From Calocera cornea HHB12733 (taxonomy: Eukaryota > Basidiomycota > Dacrymycetes > Dacrymycetales > Dacrymycetaceae), in the NCBI GenBank assembly GCA_001632435.1, contig KV423921.1, positions 66,460 through 130,459 on the forward strand: a stretch of 64,000 bases of DNA, written 5' to 3'. A program made the position numbers and the translations under genes. Of the stretch, positions 1 to 11,134 are shown in pieces (the stretch's first letter is position 1; each line of letters begins with the position of its first letter). The notes under the pieces were generated by a model. The model did no database searches. It was not told the DNA's origin and saw only the letters and a list, made by a program, of their open reading frames with translations.

Positions 1-1148
1 GTACTACGGTCCTGCGGAAGTGGGACGGTGCGGAGGCAGATTTAGGGGGAAGAGCACGCCCTGAAGTGCTGTATAGTTCTCGGACGCCACTTGAGGGACG
101 GGCGGCGGCGCGGGACTGGAGACCGGAGTCATCGAGGCGATGCAACGGCTGGGCGGGACTGCCAGTGCACTCCACAGATACTGTTGTCTACTGTACCCTG
201 GATTGATTGCCCTTGTGCAGCGGCAGCGTCATCATCATCATCATCTTCTTCTTCTTCTCCTGTAAGAAGTTGTCTCAGTGCCGACGATGCTGGATACTAC
301 GATTATGAGCTGCTGAACGGCTGTCGCATACGGTACATGTCGTACAGTATCCGCTCCTCGGGAAATAAATGTCTCCCTCGCAGGGATACTGTGGCACAGA
401 CCGCATCCGCATTCGCCCCTGATATCGTCCCCGGTCCCAGGTTTCTCTCGGGCTCATCGTCTATTCCAGCGGCACGCAGACACCCAACAGCGGTCTGCCC
501 GATGCGCCCGGAGCTCAGCCGCGGGGGAGCGCTCGGAGCGGGCCTCCTGCATGTGGCATGAAGCGTGAGTCAGGCCCCGTCGACTAGTAAGTGCCGTAGT
601 CGTGGCCATAGCGATGCTGTTGCTGGCAGGCCAGGCTCGCGCCCTTTCTGAGCATCGGCGTCGGCGTCGGCGTCGGGGCGGGCTGGATCTGGCCGTGGGG
701 CTGGAGCGCAGGCGTCAGCATTCGTGACCTTGCACGCGCTGCATTGCACGCGCTCTGTAATACTGTACCACTGACGAGCGTAGCCTGTCGGATAGGGTGG
801 CAGCTCCCCTGTGGTTTCAGACAATCGAAGAGCGGCGTCGGCGGACGTGTTTCATACATACTTAACTTATCAATCAGTCAAGGAAATGAATGGCCGACTG
901 GGTCGTTATCCATGCTCATGAGTCGGCACACGCTAATTCAACTAGCGAGTTAGCATGCCTCTCTCCAAGCAATGTAATACGAAACTGCTCCCTGCGAACC
1001 CAAGAATAACGAGCGAGATCGGGGTGCACGTGCCCAGGGATGAGGCGGGACCAGGCAAAATCCTCTCCGAGTGTCTACTGTATTGCTCTCACCTCACCTC
1101 ACTCCTCCAGCAGGCGCGCTCACTCCCAGCAGGCGAGAGAGAGAGAGG
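1..1148. other. No gene seen; 5' flank of MRS2 with microsatellites
   Basis: No reading frame here has convincing protein character; the open frames are short and driven by composition. A CAT/TTC trinucleotide tract lies at about 229-258 and a GGCGTC-type tract at about 652-680. The last few hundred bases presumably hold the MRS2 promoter, but no clear TATA box was found. Confidence 0.5.
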
Positions 1149-2937
1149 ATGGCAGCCTGTCTATGCTCACACGGCCCACTCTTCCTCCGCCACCGCCCAT
1201 CCCCCACCGCCGCCGCCTCCAGGCTGATCAGCACGCTCACATGCGCCGAAGCAGGCCCATCCACCCCCCGGCGGCCTGTCCTCCCCCTCCCCCTCCCCCT
1301 CCTCGCCCGCACTCGCCCTCCCTCGGCGCGCCGTGCCTCCCACACCCGCCCACTCGCCCATGCCCGCGCAGCCTCCCACTACTCCCCCCTCCGCGCATCC
1401 ATCTCCGACCACCCGCCGACATACCGCGCTCGACCGGCACACGACGCGCCCCCGACTTGCTCCCCCAGCGCGCCCAACGGCACCCCAGAGCCGGAAAAAC
1501 ACCCCTGGTGGGACCCCTTCAAGCGCGCCGCTTCCTCCTCCTCCTCCTCCCCGCGCAAGGGCGCCGACCCCCTTGCCGATGTGCGCCAGACCGCCTCCCT
1601 CGCGTTCGGCCTCGGCCCCGGCCTCGGGAACGGGAACGGGCGCGGCGCGTACGAGATGAGCGGCGAGGAGGAGGAGGCGGCCAAGAGCGCCATCCTCGAG
1701 AATGTCATGATGGGCCGGCAGCCGGCGGATCTCCAGCTCAGGTGCACGATCCTCGATCAGGATGGGGACATCAAGATGATCAGTGGGAAGTTTAAGAAGA
1801 CGGATCTGTGCTTGGAGCATAAGCTCAATGTGCGTCTTCCGTTCTGTGGTGAGGTGGGGAGTGGGGATGGGATGGCGCTGACCTCCGATGGGTAGCCCCG
1901 CGACCTGCGCAAGATCGACTCGCGCGTGCCCAATCTTGTGCCCACCATCCTCAGCCGAAAAGACTGCATCCTCGTGAACATCCTGCACATTCGGGCGCTG
2001 GTGAAAGCGGACGCTGTGCTGCTCTTCGACACGTACGGGTCCGTCGACACCCGTCTGAACAGCGTCTTCCTGTACCACCTCGAGCACAACCTCAAGCTGC
2101 GCTCCTCCAGCCTGCCGTACGAGTTCCGCGCGCTCGAGAGCATCCTCGCGAGCGTCGTCTCCGCACTCGAGAGCGAGATGGTGCTCACGCGGCACCTGAC
2201 GACGGGCCTGCTCAGCGAGCTCGAGGACGATATCGACCGGGACAAGCTCAAGCGCTTGCTGCACTACTCGCGCCGCCTGAGCGGGTTCAGGAACCGCGCG
2301 AAATTGGTCGGCGTCGCCCTCGAGGAGGTCCTCGAGCAGGACGAGGACCTCGCCGCCATGTACCTCACCGACAAGAAGCTCGGCCGGCCCCGCGCGCCCG
2401 CGGACCACGAGGACCTCGAGATCCTGCTCGAGACGTTCGCGAAGCAGGTCGAGGAGATCGAGAACGAGGCGTCGACGATGATGGTCAGACGCCCACCTTC
2501 CCCGAGCCGTTGCATTCATGTTAACCCAGGGTTGTTGTTGTTGTACACAGGGAAACGTCCAGAGCACACAGGAGATCGTCGAGCTCATCCTGGACAGCAA
2601 CCGGAACGCGCTCCTCGCGCTCGACATCAAGGTCGCCATCGTCACCCTCGGCGTGGGCATCGGCAGCGTCGGCGCCGCGCTCTTCGGCATGAACTTGCGC
2701 TCGCACCTCGAAGACAAGCCCTGGGCGTTCTGGCTCGTCACAGGCATCGCCGTCGTCGCCGCGGGCACGGTCAGCGTCGTGGGGCTTAGTAAGCTCGCGA
2801 GGCTGCGGAGGATCGGCATCGGGAGTGGGAATGGGAAGTATGGGAAGAAGGGCGCCCGCGGGGGGTGGGGGCTGCCCGTGCCCATGATGGGGAGGGGGTG
2901 GAGGGGCGTGGGCAAGGATGCGCCGAGGAGCCAGTAG
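1149..2937 (+). CDS. MRS2: Mitochondrial inner-membrane Mg2+ channel MRS2 (CorA family)
   Basis: Three exons (1149-1829, 1896-2483, 2551-2937) give 551 aa. Family role: MRS2/LPE10 proteins form the pentameric channel that imports Mg2+ into the mitochondrial matrix. Seen: an Arg/Ser/Pro-rich N-terminus of presequence type, the conserved central block 'VPTILSRKDCILVNI', an acidic helical region, and near the C-terminus the signature GMN (residues 469-471) between two hydrophobic segments; the second segment is about 479-500. The tail is Gly/Arg/Lys-rich. Both introns have GT-AG ends and keep the frame. The ATG at 1149 is the first one in frame before the presequence-like stretch; the exact start is the least certain part. 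A long antisense open frame over this gene is a GC artefact. Confidence 0.93.
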
Positions 2938-3223
2938 CGCTCGCCTGGATATCCTATTGGACTATGCGCATGCGGGGGATGCGGTTCGTCATGGTAATTA
3001 TGCAATGGTGAGGTTGCAGGGGTTGGGCGGGGGGGATGCGGACGAGGATGCGGATGCGGATATCATATCATTAGAGTTGGGAGGACGCACCATACCCCAG
3101 GCAACAAGGCACATCATGCGGGATATAGAAAAAGAAATGTAGCTATTAGCCCCACTGCTATCTATACTATCCACTATTCCATCTCCGCTTGGCCCCGCCG
3201 CTCAGCACCGCAGCACCGCAGAT

Positions 3224-6200
3224 CTACGCCACAAACGTCCCCGGCGGGTGGTTGCCCTTGCCAGACTTGCGCGTCTGGTTGACGACGCGCTCGGCCTGCG
3301 CCTGGCTGAGCACGGTGTCCTTCCCGCCGCCGCTCGCGACATCCGGATGGATCTCCCCGTCGCCCGCCTTGTCCATATGCAGCAGGATCTGGAGCACGCC
3401 GCGCATGTAGTGGCGCACCTTCCACAGCTGGCCAACCTCGATGTCGAGGTGGTCGAACGCGCAGCTCACATATGTCTTGGGCAGCGCGTCGGCCGCCGCT
3501 GTCTGCGTGCGCCGCTCGAGGTCCGCCGTCTGCGCACGGTGCTCGGGCACGGGGGAGGAGAAGGGGGACGGGGAGCGCGAGTACGCCGGCGCGCCGTCGT
3601 CCTGGTTCAGCGCGGGCATCTTGGGGTAGCGCTGTGAGAAGTGCGTGAGGAGGGTGTGCTCCGCGCCGATCTTGCGCCCCATCGTGATCGCCTGTCCGGC
3701 GGTGCTGTGCGTCTTGCGCACGGCGTTCACCTGCTCGTCGTCCGCGAACGTCGCCTCGTGGATGAGCACGCGCACGCCCTGCGCAGCCTTGACGAGCGTC
3801 TCGCACGGCATCGTGTCCGCGCTGTAGGCGAACGAGAAGCCGTCGTTCCGGCGGCAGACGAGGGCGTGGCATCGGGCGCGGTGGATGACCTCGGTCGGGA
3901 GGATGCTCTTCATGTCGAGGATGTGCTCCACCTCCCCTAAGTGGGTTCGCGCGGTGGCCATCGCCTCGGGCGACTTGGGCGACTTGGCCGGCCCGTCGAT
4001 CTCCGGGTCCACAATGCAGTCCGTGTCGATGAGGCGGATGTACGCCGGGTCGTCCCAGCCGAGATCCTCGATGCTCGTCGAGTACTCGCGCAGGTAGCAG
4101 GCGATGACCCAGTTGGCGAGGACGTAGAGCGGCTCGGGGGCCGGGCTGAGCTTGCGGCGCTGGACGAGCAGGCGCGCAGTGCCGATATGGTGGTCCCCGT
4201 GGATGTGGGAGAGGAACAGCAGGCGCATGTGCCGCAGGGCGGTGTAGGCGTTCGGCCTGCCGGGGAGGACGCCAAAGTGCCGGGTCATCTGCCCCCAGGT
4301 GCCCTCCCCGACGTCGAGCATGATGCCCCTCCCGTCAGGGTACTGCACGAGCATGCTGCTCGTGTTCCTGTACTTGCTCGGGGCGGCACTGGCCGTCCCG
4401 AGCGCGACGATGCGGACGTCGTCGCCCGGGCGGGGCCGGGCGTGGGTCCCGTGCCAGTCGTTGGCGATGCGGGCGGCGACGGTGCCCGCGATGCGGGGCG
4501 GGGCGACTGTCTCCTCGCCCTCGAGCGCCTTGTGGAAGAGGTCCTTGTGGGTGTTGACGACGGCGAGCGGGCCGAGCGGGTGCAGCGCCATCTCGTGCCC
4601 TGCCAGGAGGGGCTGGGTGTTGCTCGGCAGGCCGGGGAAGGAGGAGAGGGGGACGGCGGGGACGAGCGTGTACTGCGGGACGCGGAAGGCGTCTGCGGAG
4701 AGGGCGGACATGCGCAGCTGGAAGTACGCGCAGGAGACCATGGAGATGTCGTTCGGGCACAGCTCCTTGTTCGCGATGAGGTGCTGCCCGCTCGTCAGCG
4801 CGCTGCAGCTTCTGCGGGGGAAACAAACAAGAACTTACGTGACAGGCCGGGCCCCAGAGGTTCATCCACTCCACATACCGCGCATCGGCGAGCACGTCCT
4901 TCCCCACCCGATGCACGATGATCTGCATGCGGACGTCCTCGCCCAGCGCGCCGGGGTGCATGGCCGGCTCGGCGAGGAGGTTCTCGACGTACTCCACGCT
5001 CGGGCAGTCGACGACGATGATCGCGCTGGGCGGCGCGGGGGGGTCCATGCACATGTCCGGCGTGACGACGGTGCCGTTCGGCAGGGTGACCGTCTGGCCC
5101 GTGGCGAGCATGCCGCGGACGCGGCCGTTCGGCACGCCGAGGGCGTCCGCGCGGGCGGGGACGAACTTGCCCCGGAACTGCGGCCCGCGCAGCACGTAGC
5201 TCGTCGCGTACGGCGCGCGGGGCGGGGAGGCGGGCGGGAGGTCGTACGGGTTGCGAGCGAGGTGCTGCAGCACCTGGCGCTTGTTGGCGAGCGCCGGGAG
5301 GGGCGGGTCGGACGGCGTTGAGAGCGCCTGGAAGGACTCGGAGAGCGGGAACATGGAGGCGAGGAGGAGCTTGCGCCAGAGCTGCGCGGCCCGCCCCGTC
5401 AGGCTCGTCGGGGTGAACCCCGCGTAGGACCAGGAGCGGATGATCTCCTCGGGCGTGCGCGTGTCTTCGTCCACTGCGGGGCCGGCGGCAGCGGCGGGCG
5501 GGTCGACAGCATCGGCAGTGGTAGCAACAGCAGGCGCAGGCTCCCCGTCCGCAAGGCCAGCAGAAGGAAGAGGGAGGAACTCGGCTACCCGACCAGCATC
5601 AGCATCAGCATCAGCATCAGCGGCCTCTCCGACCCTGCGCTTCACGCGCCGCTCACCCTCCGCACCGTCTCCCACGCCATCTCCCACAGCGCCGTCCACT
5701 TCTCCCGCCGTGGCACCGGCAGCCGTACCCGCAGGCACACCAGCATCCATCTCGTCATCCGCCACCTGCGCGACCTCCGCCACCCCCGCCACCTCCCCAG
5801 CCTCCGGGAGCTCATCCAGCGCATCAGGCTCATCAGGCTCATCAAGCTCCTTGCCAAGCCTCCCCAGCTCCCGCCTCGCCGCCTCCAGATCAGACGCCAT
5901 CGCCATCTCCTGGTGCAGCCTCTTGCTGCCCGTGCCCGTGCCCGTGCCCGTGCTGGCCCGACCAGGGCCAGAGGAGGCGGGGACGGGGACGGAGAAGGAG
6001 AAGGAGGAGGGGAGGACGCAGGCGGCGTACGCTGTCAGGTACTCGTCTTGATATACTGGCTCGGGGGGGTGCTGTGCAGAGGCGGGTGGGTTCGGGCCTT
6101 GTTCCCGCGCACCCTGCGCGGGAGAGGGCGCGGCTTGGCCCGGAGCGGCGGCGGCGGCGGCGGGGGGGGGATGCGGGAGCGCCCGCAACCTCAAGTCGAC

Positions 6201-6597
6201 ATTGGGCCTGTTCGTGTACCTGCGCGCTGTGGCGAGGAAGGGGAGGATGGGCGGCGGGGCGACGAGGTCGATCACGTAGGGCGGGTTGGACGGGTGCGTC
6301 GCTGCTCCGTCTGCTTGGGTCATTATCCATCCTGGGGTGGGCGGTTAGGATGGGCGGGAGGGGAGGAGGGTGAGGAGGGAATGCAAGTGGCTTACCCGGC
6401 AGGCCCGCACTGGTGTCCGAGTCGACCCGAGTGAGGAAGATGGCTCTCATATTCTTCGTCTTCTCCCTCCTCTGCCCGGACGTCCTCGTGCTGCCCTCGC
6501 CGCAATTGACCATATAGCGGGACCTTTCAAACTCGACAACGAGCCGCAGGTCCGTGTCGGACGTCTCGGACTGGAGCGTCCGCACGAGGAAGTGCAT
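3224..6597 (-). CDS. TRZ1: Long-form tRNase Z (ELAC2/TRZ1-type tRNA 3' endonuclease)
   Basis: Three exons on the minus strand (6597-6396, 6331-4839, 4783-3224) give 1084 aa. The enzyme cuts the 3' trailer from precursor tRNAs in nucleus and mitochondrion. The N-terminal half is the degenerate beta-lactamase domain typical of the long form ('MVNCGEG' near the start). The C-terminal half carries the active metallo-beta-lactamase fold, with 'GTASAAPSKYRN' at about 694-705 and the zinc motif HIHGDH at about 758-763. Between them is a low-complexity acidic linker with an Asp-Ala repeat from a microsatellite at 5594-5621. The second intron must use an acceptor after several earlier AGs (see findings). 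The ATG at 6597 lies 41 bases from an assembly gap, so an upstream extension cannot be excluded. Confidence 0.92.
4784..4838 (-). other. tRNase Z intron 2 with a distal AG acceptor
   Basis: The donor GTAAGT follows the Cys-His codons at 4839. Earlier AGs in the RNA break the reading frame; only the AG at 4785-4784 restores it and gives the conserved join of Trp-Gly-Pro to His-Leu found in long tRNase Z proteins. Confidence 0.7.
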
Positions 6598-6637
6598 CCC
6601 GCGCTTGGCGTCGGGGGGCGCGGGGGGAGGTCGGGTC

Positions 6638-7588
6638 NNNNNNNNNNNNNNNNNNNNNNNNNNNNNNNNNNNNNNNNNNNNNNNNNNNNNNNNNNNNNNN
6701 NNNNNNNNNNNNNNNNNNNNNNNNNNNNNNNNNNNNNNNNNNNNNNNNNNNNNNNNNNNNNNNNNNNNNNNNNNNNNNNNNNNNNNNNNNNNNNNNNNNN
6801 NNNNNNNNNNNNNNNNNNNNNNNNNNNNNNNNNNNNNNNNNNNNNNNNNNNNNNNNNNNNNNNNNNNNNNNNNNNNNNNNNNNNNNNNNNNNNNNNNNNN
6901 NNNNNNNNNNNNNNNNNNNNNNNNNNNNNNNNNNNNNNNNNNNNNNNNNNNNNNNNNNNNNNNNNNNNNNNNNNNNNNNNNNNNNNNNNNNNNNNNNNNN
7001 NNNNNNNNNNNNNNNNNNNNNNNNNNNNNNNNNNNNNNNNNNNNNNNNNNNNNNNNNNNNNNNNNNNNNNNNNNNNNNNNNNNNNNNNNNNNNNNNNNNN
7101 NNNNNNNNNNNNNNNNNNNNNNNNNNNNNNNNNNNNNNNNNNNNNNNNNNNNNNNNNNNNNNNNNNNNNNNNNNNNNNNNNNNNNNNNNNNNNNNNNNNN
7201 NNNNNNNNNNNNNNNNNNNNNNNNNNNNNNNNNNNNNNNNNNNNNNNNNNNNNNNNNNNNNNNNNNNNNNNNNNNNNNNNNNNNNNNNNNNNNNNNNNNN
7301 NNNNNNNNNNNNNNNNNNNNNNNNNNNNNNNNNNNNNNNNNNNNNNNNNNNNNNNNNNNNNNNNNNNNNNNNNNNNNNNNNNNNNNNNNNNNNNNNNNNN
7401 NNNNNNNNNNNNNNNNNNNNNNNNNNNNNNNNNNNNNNNNNNNNNNNNNNNNNNNNNNNNNNNNNNNNNNNNNNNNNNNNNNNNNNNNNNNNNNNNNNNN
7501 NNNNNNNNNNNNNNNNNNNNNNNNNNNNNNNNNNNNNNNNNNNNNNNNNNNNNNNNNNNNNNNNNNNNNNNNNNNNNNNNNNNNNNNN
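6638..7588. other. Assembly gap (951 N)
   Basis: A run of N between the 5' end of the tRNase Z gene and the 5' end of the GH92 gene. It hides the promoter of the former and the first coding part, including any signal peptide, of the latter. The true length may differ from the number of N. Confidence 0.99.
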
Positions 7589-9003
7589 CCCCCGCCCCGC
7601 CCCAGCCCGCTCAGTACTAGACCACGTCAACCCGCTCCTCGGCACGTCCGGCGCCTCCGAAACCGAGTACGGGGGGATGATCCCGAGTGTCGGCCCGCCG
7701 TTCGCGATGACCCAGTGGACTGCTATGGTGCGTTCCTGTCCCTTGCCTTGCCTTGCCTTGCCTTGCCTGCCTCCTTTCCGTCCTTGCCACCGGCCCACCG
7801 GCCCTGCCCTGCCCTGCCTCGCGAGCCGTCGAGCACCTCCCGCGGCCCAGCCCAGCTAACCCTTCCCCAGACGCGCGAAAACCGCATCTCCCGCCGGCCC
7901 TACCACGCCCTCGACGCGCGCTTCCACGGCTTCTTCGCGACCCACCAGCCCGCGATATGGATGGGCGACCTGGGGTACCTCGCCGTGTCCCCTGGCGCGG
8001 GGCCCGTGCGGCCGCTGTTCGAGGACCGGGGGCTGCGCTTCTCCGAGCGGCAGGGGGGGCAAGGGCCCGGGTGGGAAGGCGGCCGGAAGTGGCAAGGCGG
8101 CAAGGCGGAGAAGGCTGAGGTGGGGCGGTACGAGGTCTGGGCGGACAAGCCGGGCGAGGCCTGGGGCGTGCACGGGATGCTGGCCGCGGGCGGCAGGGCG
8201 GGCGTGATGCGCTTTCGCTGGCACGGGCTGAATCGTACCGCCGCCGATGCCGATGCCGATGCCGATGCCGATGCCGGTGCCGATGCCGGTGCCGATTCCC
8301 CGCCGGCGGCCGCCCGGCCCCTCGCCCCCTGGATCCTCCTCCAGGCCACGCGCGCCGGCACCTCGGGGCACGTCGCGCTGCACCCGCACTCGCGCTCCAT
8401 CAGCGGGTCCAACCCCTCGCGGCAGGACTCGCACCTCGGCCCGTTCCGCGCGCCGGGGTTCAAGGGCTACTTCTACGCCGTCTTCTCGCGGCCGTTCGAC
8501 CGGTTCGGCACGTGCTTGGGCGGGCAGGTGGGCGCGGGCGGGCGAGAGCTGACGGGCGAGGAGGTGGCCGCCTGGGTGCGGTTCGCCGACACCGTGGAAG
8601 ACGTCGCCGTAGCGGTCGGCGTGAGCTATGTGAGTGTACAGCAGGCGAGGAGGAACTTGGAGGAGGAGGTACCGGAGGCGCTGGCCTGGGCGGGGGCGGG
8701 GGGGGACGCGGACGCGGTCGAGAGGGTTGCGGAGCGCACGAGGGCGGAGTGGGAGGACAAGCTCGGGCGGGTTTCTCTGCAGGGCGGCAGTGGGGAGAGC
8801 AGGGAGGTGTTCTACACGGCCATGTATCGTGCGTGCTTTCCCTCCTCCTCTCAATCCACGCGATCCGCGCGCGGGGCCGCCCTGACACGGCGAGGCGCAT
8901 AGACGCACTGCAGTACCCCTCCTCCGTGCTCGAGTCCTCCCAGTACTACTCCGGGTTCACCGACTCGGTGCACCACATCAACTCCTCCAGCTCCTCCAGC
9001 AGC

Positions 9004-9035
<32 letters not shown>

Positions 9036-10412
9036 CACAGCCTACTCGACCTGGGACATCTTCCGCGCCCAGTGGGCATTCCTCATCCTCTTCGCCCCCG
9101 AGCGCGTCGGCGGCATGGTGCGCAGCATGCTGCAGAGCTATCGGGAGGGCGGGTGGCTGCCTATCTGGGGGAACCTGGTCGAGACGAATATCATGGTCGG
9201 GACACATGCGTCAGTGGGCTTTCTGCTCTCTGCTCTCTGCTCTCTGGGCTCTGCTCTCTGGGCTCTGCCCTCTCCCGGCCCGGTCGGGCCTCACCTGGGC
9301 AGACAGGGGCTCGGAATGGTGCCAGTGCGGATGCTGACGCCCTCCGCAGGGACTCGATGATCGCCGAGGCGATGGTGAAGGGCGTGACGGGGTTCGACCG
9401 GGAGCTCGCGTGGGAGGCGGTGTGGAAGGACGCGATGGTCCCTCCTGAGCAGGACCTGAACATCTCCTTCTACGACCGTGAGCCCGGGACGCCGGTCGAG
9501 GCTCGCGCGGGGCTGTGAGTGCACTTGACATGAGAACGGGGATGTGGGTTGACTGTTGATTGTTGACTGTGGGATAGGACGTACTACAAGAAGAACGGGT
9601 GGGTGGCTGCGGACCACACTGCGGAAGCGGGCTCGCGCACGCTCGACTACGCGTACGACGACTACGCCGCCTCGGTCGTCGCCTCGCTCACTGGCCACGG
9701 CTCGGAGGCCGCGCTGCTGCTCGCGCGGAGCAAGAACTACCGGCACCTCTTCCGGCCCGCGACGGGGTTCATGGAGGCGCGGAACCTGGACGGGTCGTGG
9801 GCTGGCGACTGGGCCGGGTGGACCGAGGGCGACAAGTGGAAGTACACCTTCTCGGTGATGCACGATATCCCCGGCTTGGTCGCGCTCATGGGGCGGGACG
9901 CGTTCCTGGAGCTGCTGACCGCGTACTGGGTCGGCGCCCACAACCAGCACGACAACGAGCCGAGCCACCATATCCCGTACCTGTACGCCTACCTGGGGGG
10001 GAACATGACCTCGTGCACGCAGCGGCTGGTGCGGCAGGTCGCCGCGCAGGAGTACGGCGCGGGCGTCGAGGGATTGTCCGGCAACGAGGACTGCGGGCAG
10101 ATGTCCGCCTGGTACATCTTCTCCGCACTCGGGTTCTACCCGCTCAACCCCCCCAGCGGGGAGTACGTCGTCGGCAGCCCGTTCTTCGACCGTGTCGTGC
10201 TGCGCTTGCCCGGGACTGCCGGGTCGGACAGGGAGAGGGAGAGGGAGAGGGAGCTGATCATCAGCGCGCCCGGGGCGAGCTGGAAGCCGTACGTGCGCGC
10301 GTTGTACATCGACGGGCGGCGGGTGGAGCGCCCGTTCGTGAGGCACGGCGAGCTCTGGCAGGCAAGGGTCGTCAGGTTCGACATGAGCGAGGTGCCTGTG
10401 GCGTGGGGCTGA
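7589..10412 (+). CDS. GH92 alpha-1,2-mannosidase, 5' end lost in gap
   Basis: Visible exons: up to 7727 (start unresolved, at or before about 7605), 7871-8828, 8903-9209, 9350-9514 and 9578-10412 (stop). The protein begins within the conserved 'VNPLLGT' region of glycoside hydrolase family 92, calcium-dependent exo-mannosidases that trim mannose from glycans. Family blocks follow in order: 'FAMTQWTAM', 'GFFATHQPAIWMGD', 'YSTWDIFRAQ', 'WLPIWGN', 'HNQHDNEPSHHIPYLY' and 'GNEDCGQMSAWYIFSALG' near the C-terminus. Two low-complexity insertions are odd: an Asp-Ala run coded by 8244-8296 and a Ser then Ala run coded by 8981-9034, just before a conserved block. Introns 1 and 3 are about twice the usual length and carry simple repeats. 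The exons from 7871 to the stop are free of stops, so the gene looks intact apart from the gap. Confidence 0.9.
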
Positions 10413-11134
10413 TCTAGCTTGCGCGGGTTAGCCGCCTAGACGGTCCCGTAATGTGCCGGAAGATGTACGACTACTACTGTAACATTTGCTGTACCCCTAC
10501 AGTAGCCAGCTTGGCGCTGTCGAACAGAGTTGCCGCCCCGTGCCCGGGTAGTAGCGAGCTTGTCGCTGAACGGTGGATGACTCAGACCGAGAGAGGGAGA
10601 GGCTGCGGCCTTCCCCGCGTTCCCCCGTGCCCTTGGTTGCCCCACCTCCACCGGCGCGTCCCGCGAGCACAGCCCCTACCGTATCGGGCCCTGCCCCTCA
10701 CGCTCGGTGCGCCTCCACCTCTTCCAGCACCCAACCGCGTCCTCCCGGCCCCATCCGCCTCCGCGCGCGTGAATCCCCTCATGTATGGGAGGCCAGCCCC
10801 GTTTAGGGAATTACCCGGTGACCTCATTGGCCCACTGCCCACTGCCCACGCCCACTGCCCACTGCCCACTGGACCGCGGGCACCTGGCAGCTCGTGCTCA
10901 AGAGGATTCCAGGCGGGTCGCAACGGCCAACGGACGGCGCCGCGCGATCAGACGCCAGACACCCTCTCGCTGTCCCCCCTCCGATCGGTCCCTCCTCCTC
11001 CGACACGTATATATCACCCGGCCACCAGCCTGGCCCCCGGGCCCGACTCCCCCCTTGTCATCCTCCCCCGCCTTCCACTCCCCCGCCCTGCACTCGCTCC
11101 TCCCCGTCATCCCACTCCCACACCCATACGAACC
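10413..11134. other. Intergenic region with CCCACTG tandem repeat; malate synthase promoter
   Basis: No gene is supported. A short tandem array of CCCACTG-like units lies at 10830-10871. A TATATAT sequence at 11008-11014 lies 121 bases before the malate synthase ATG and is the likely core promoter element. The rest is C-rich on the plus strand, as is common in leaders of highly expressed basidiomycete genes. Confidence 0.55.
11008..11014 (+). promoter_or_regulatory. TATA-like element of malate synthase
   Basis: TATATAT followed by a pyrimidine-rich stretch, 121 bases upstream of the start codon at 11135. Confidence 0.5.

Noticed and set aside
1167..3005. 612-codon open frame antisense to MRS2
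   Set aside because: It is a shadow in very GC-rich DNA; the plus strand carries a clear family protein with matching splice sites.
6370..7798. Long open frames spanning the N run on both strands
   Set aside because: They are open only because N has no stops.
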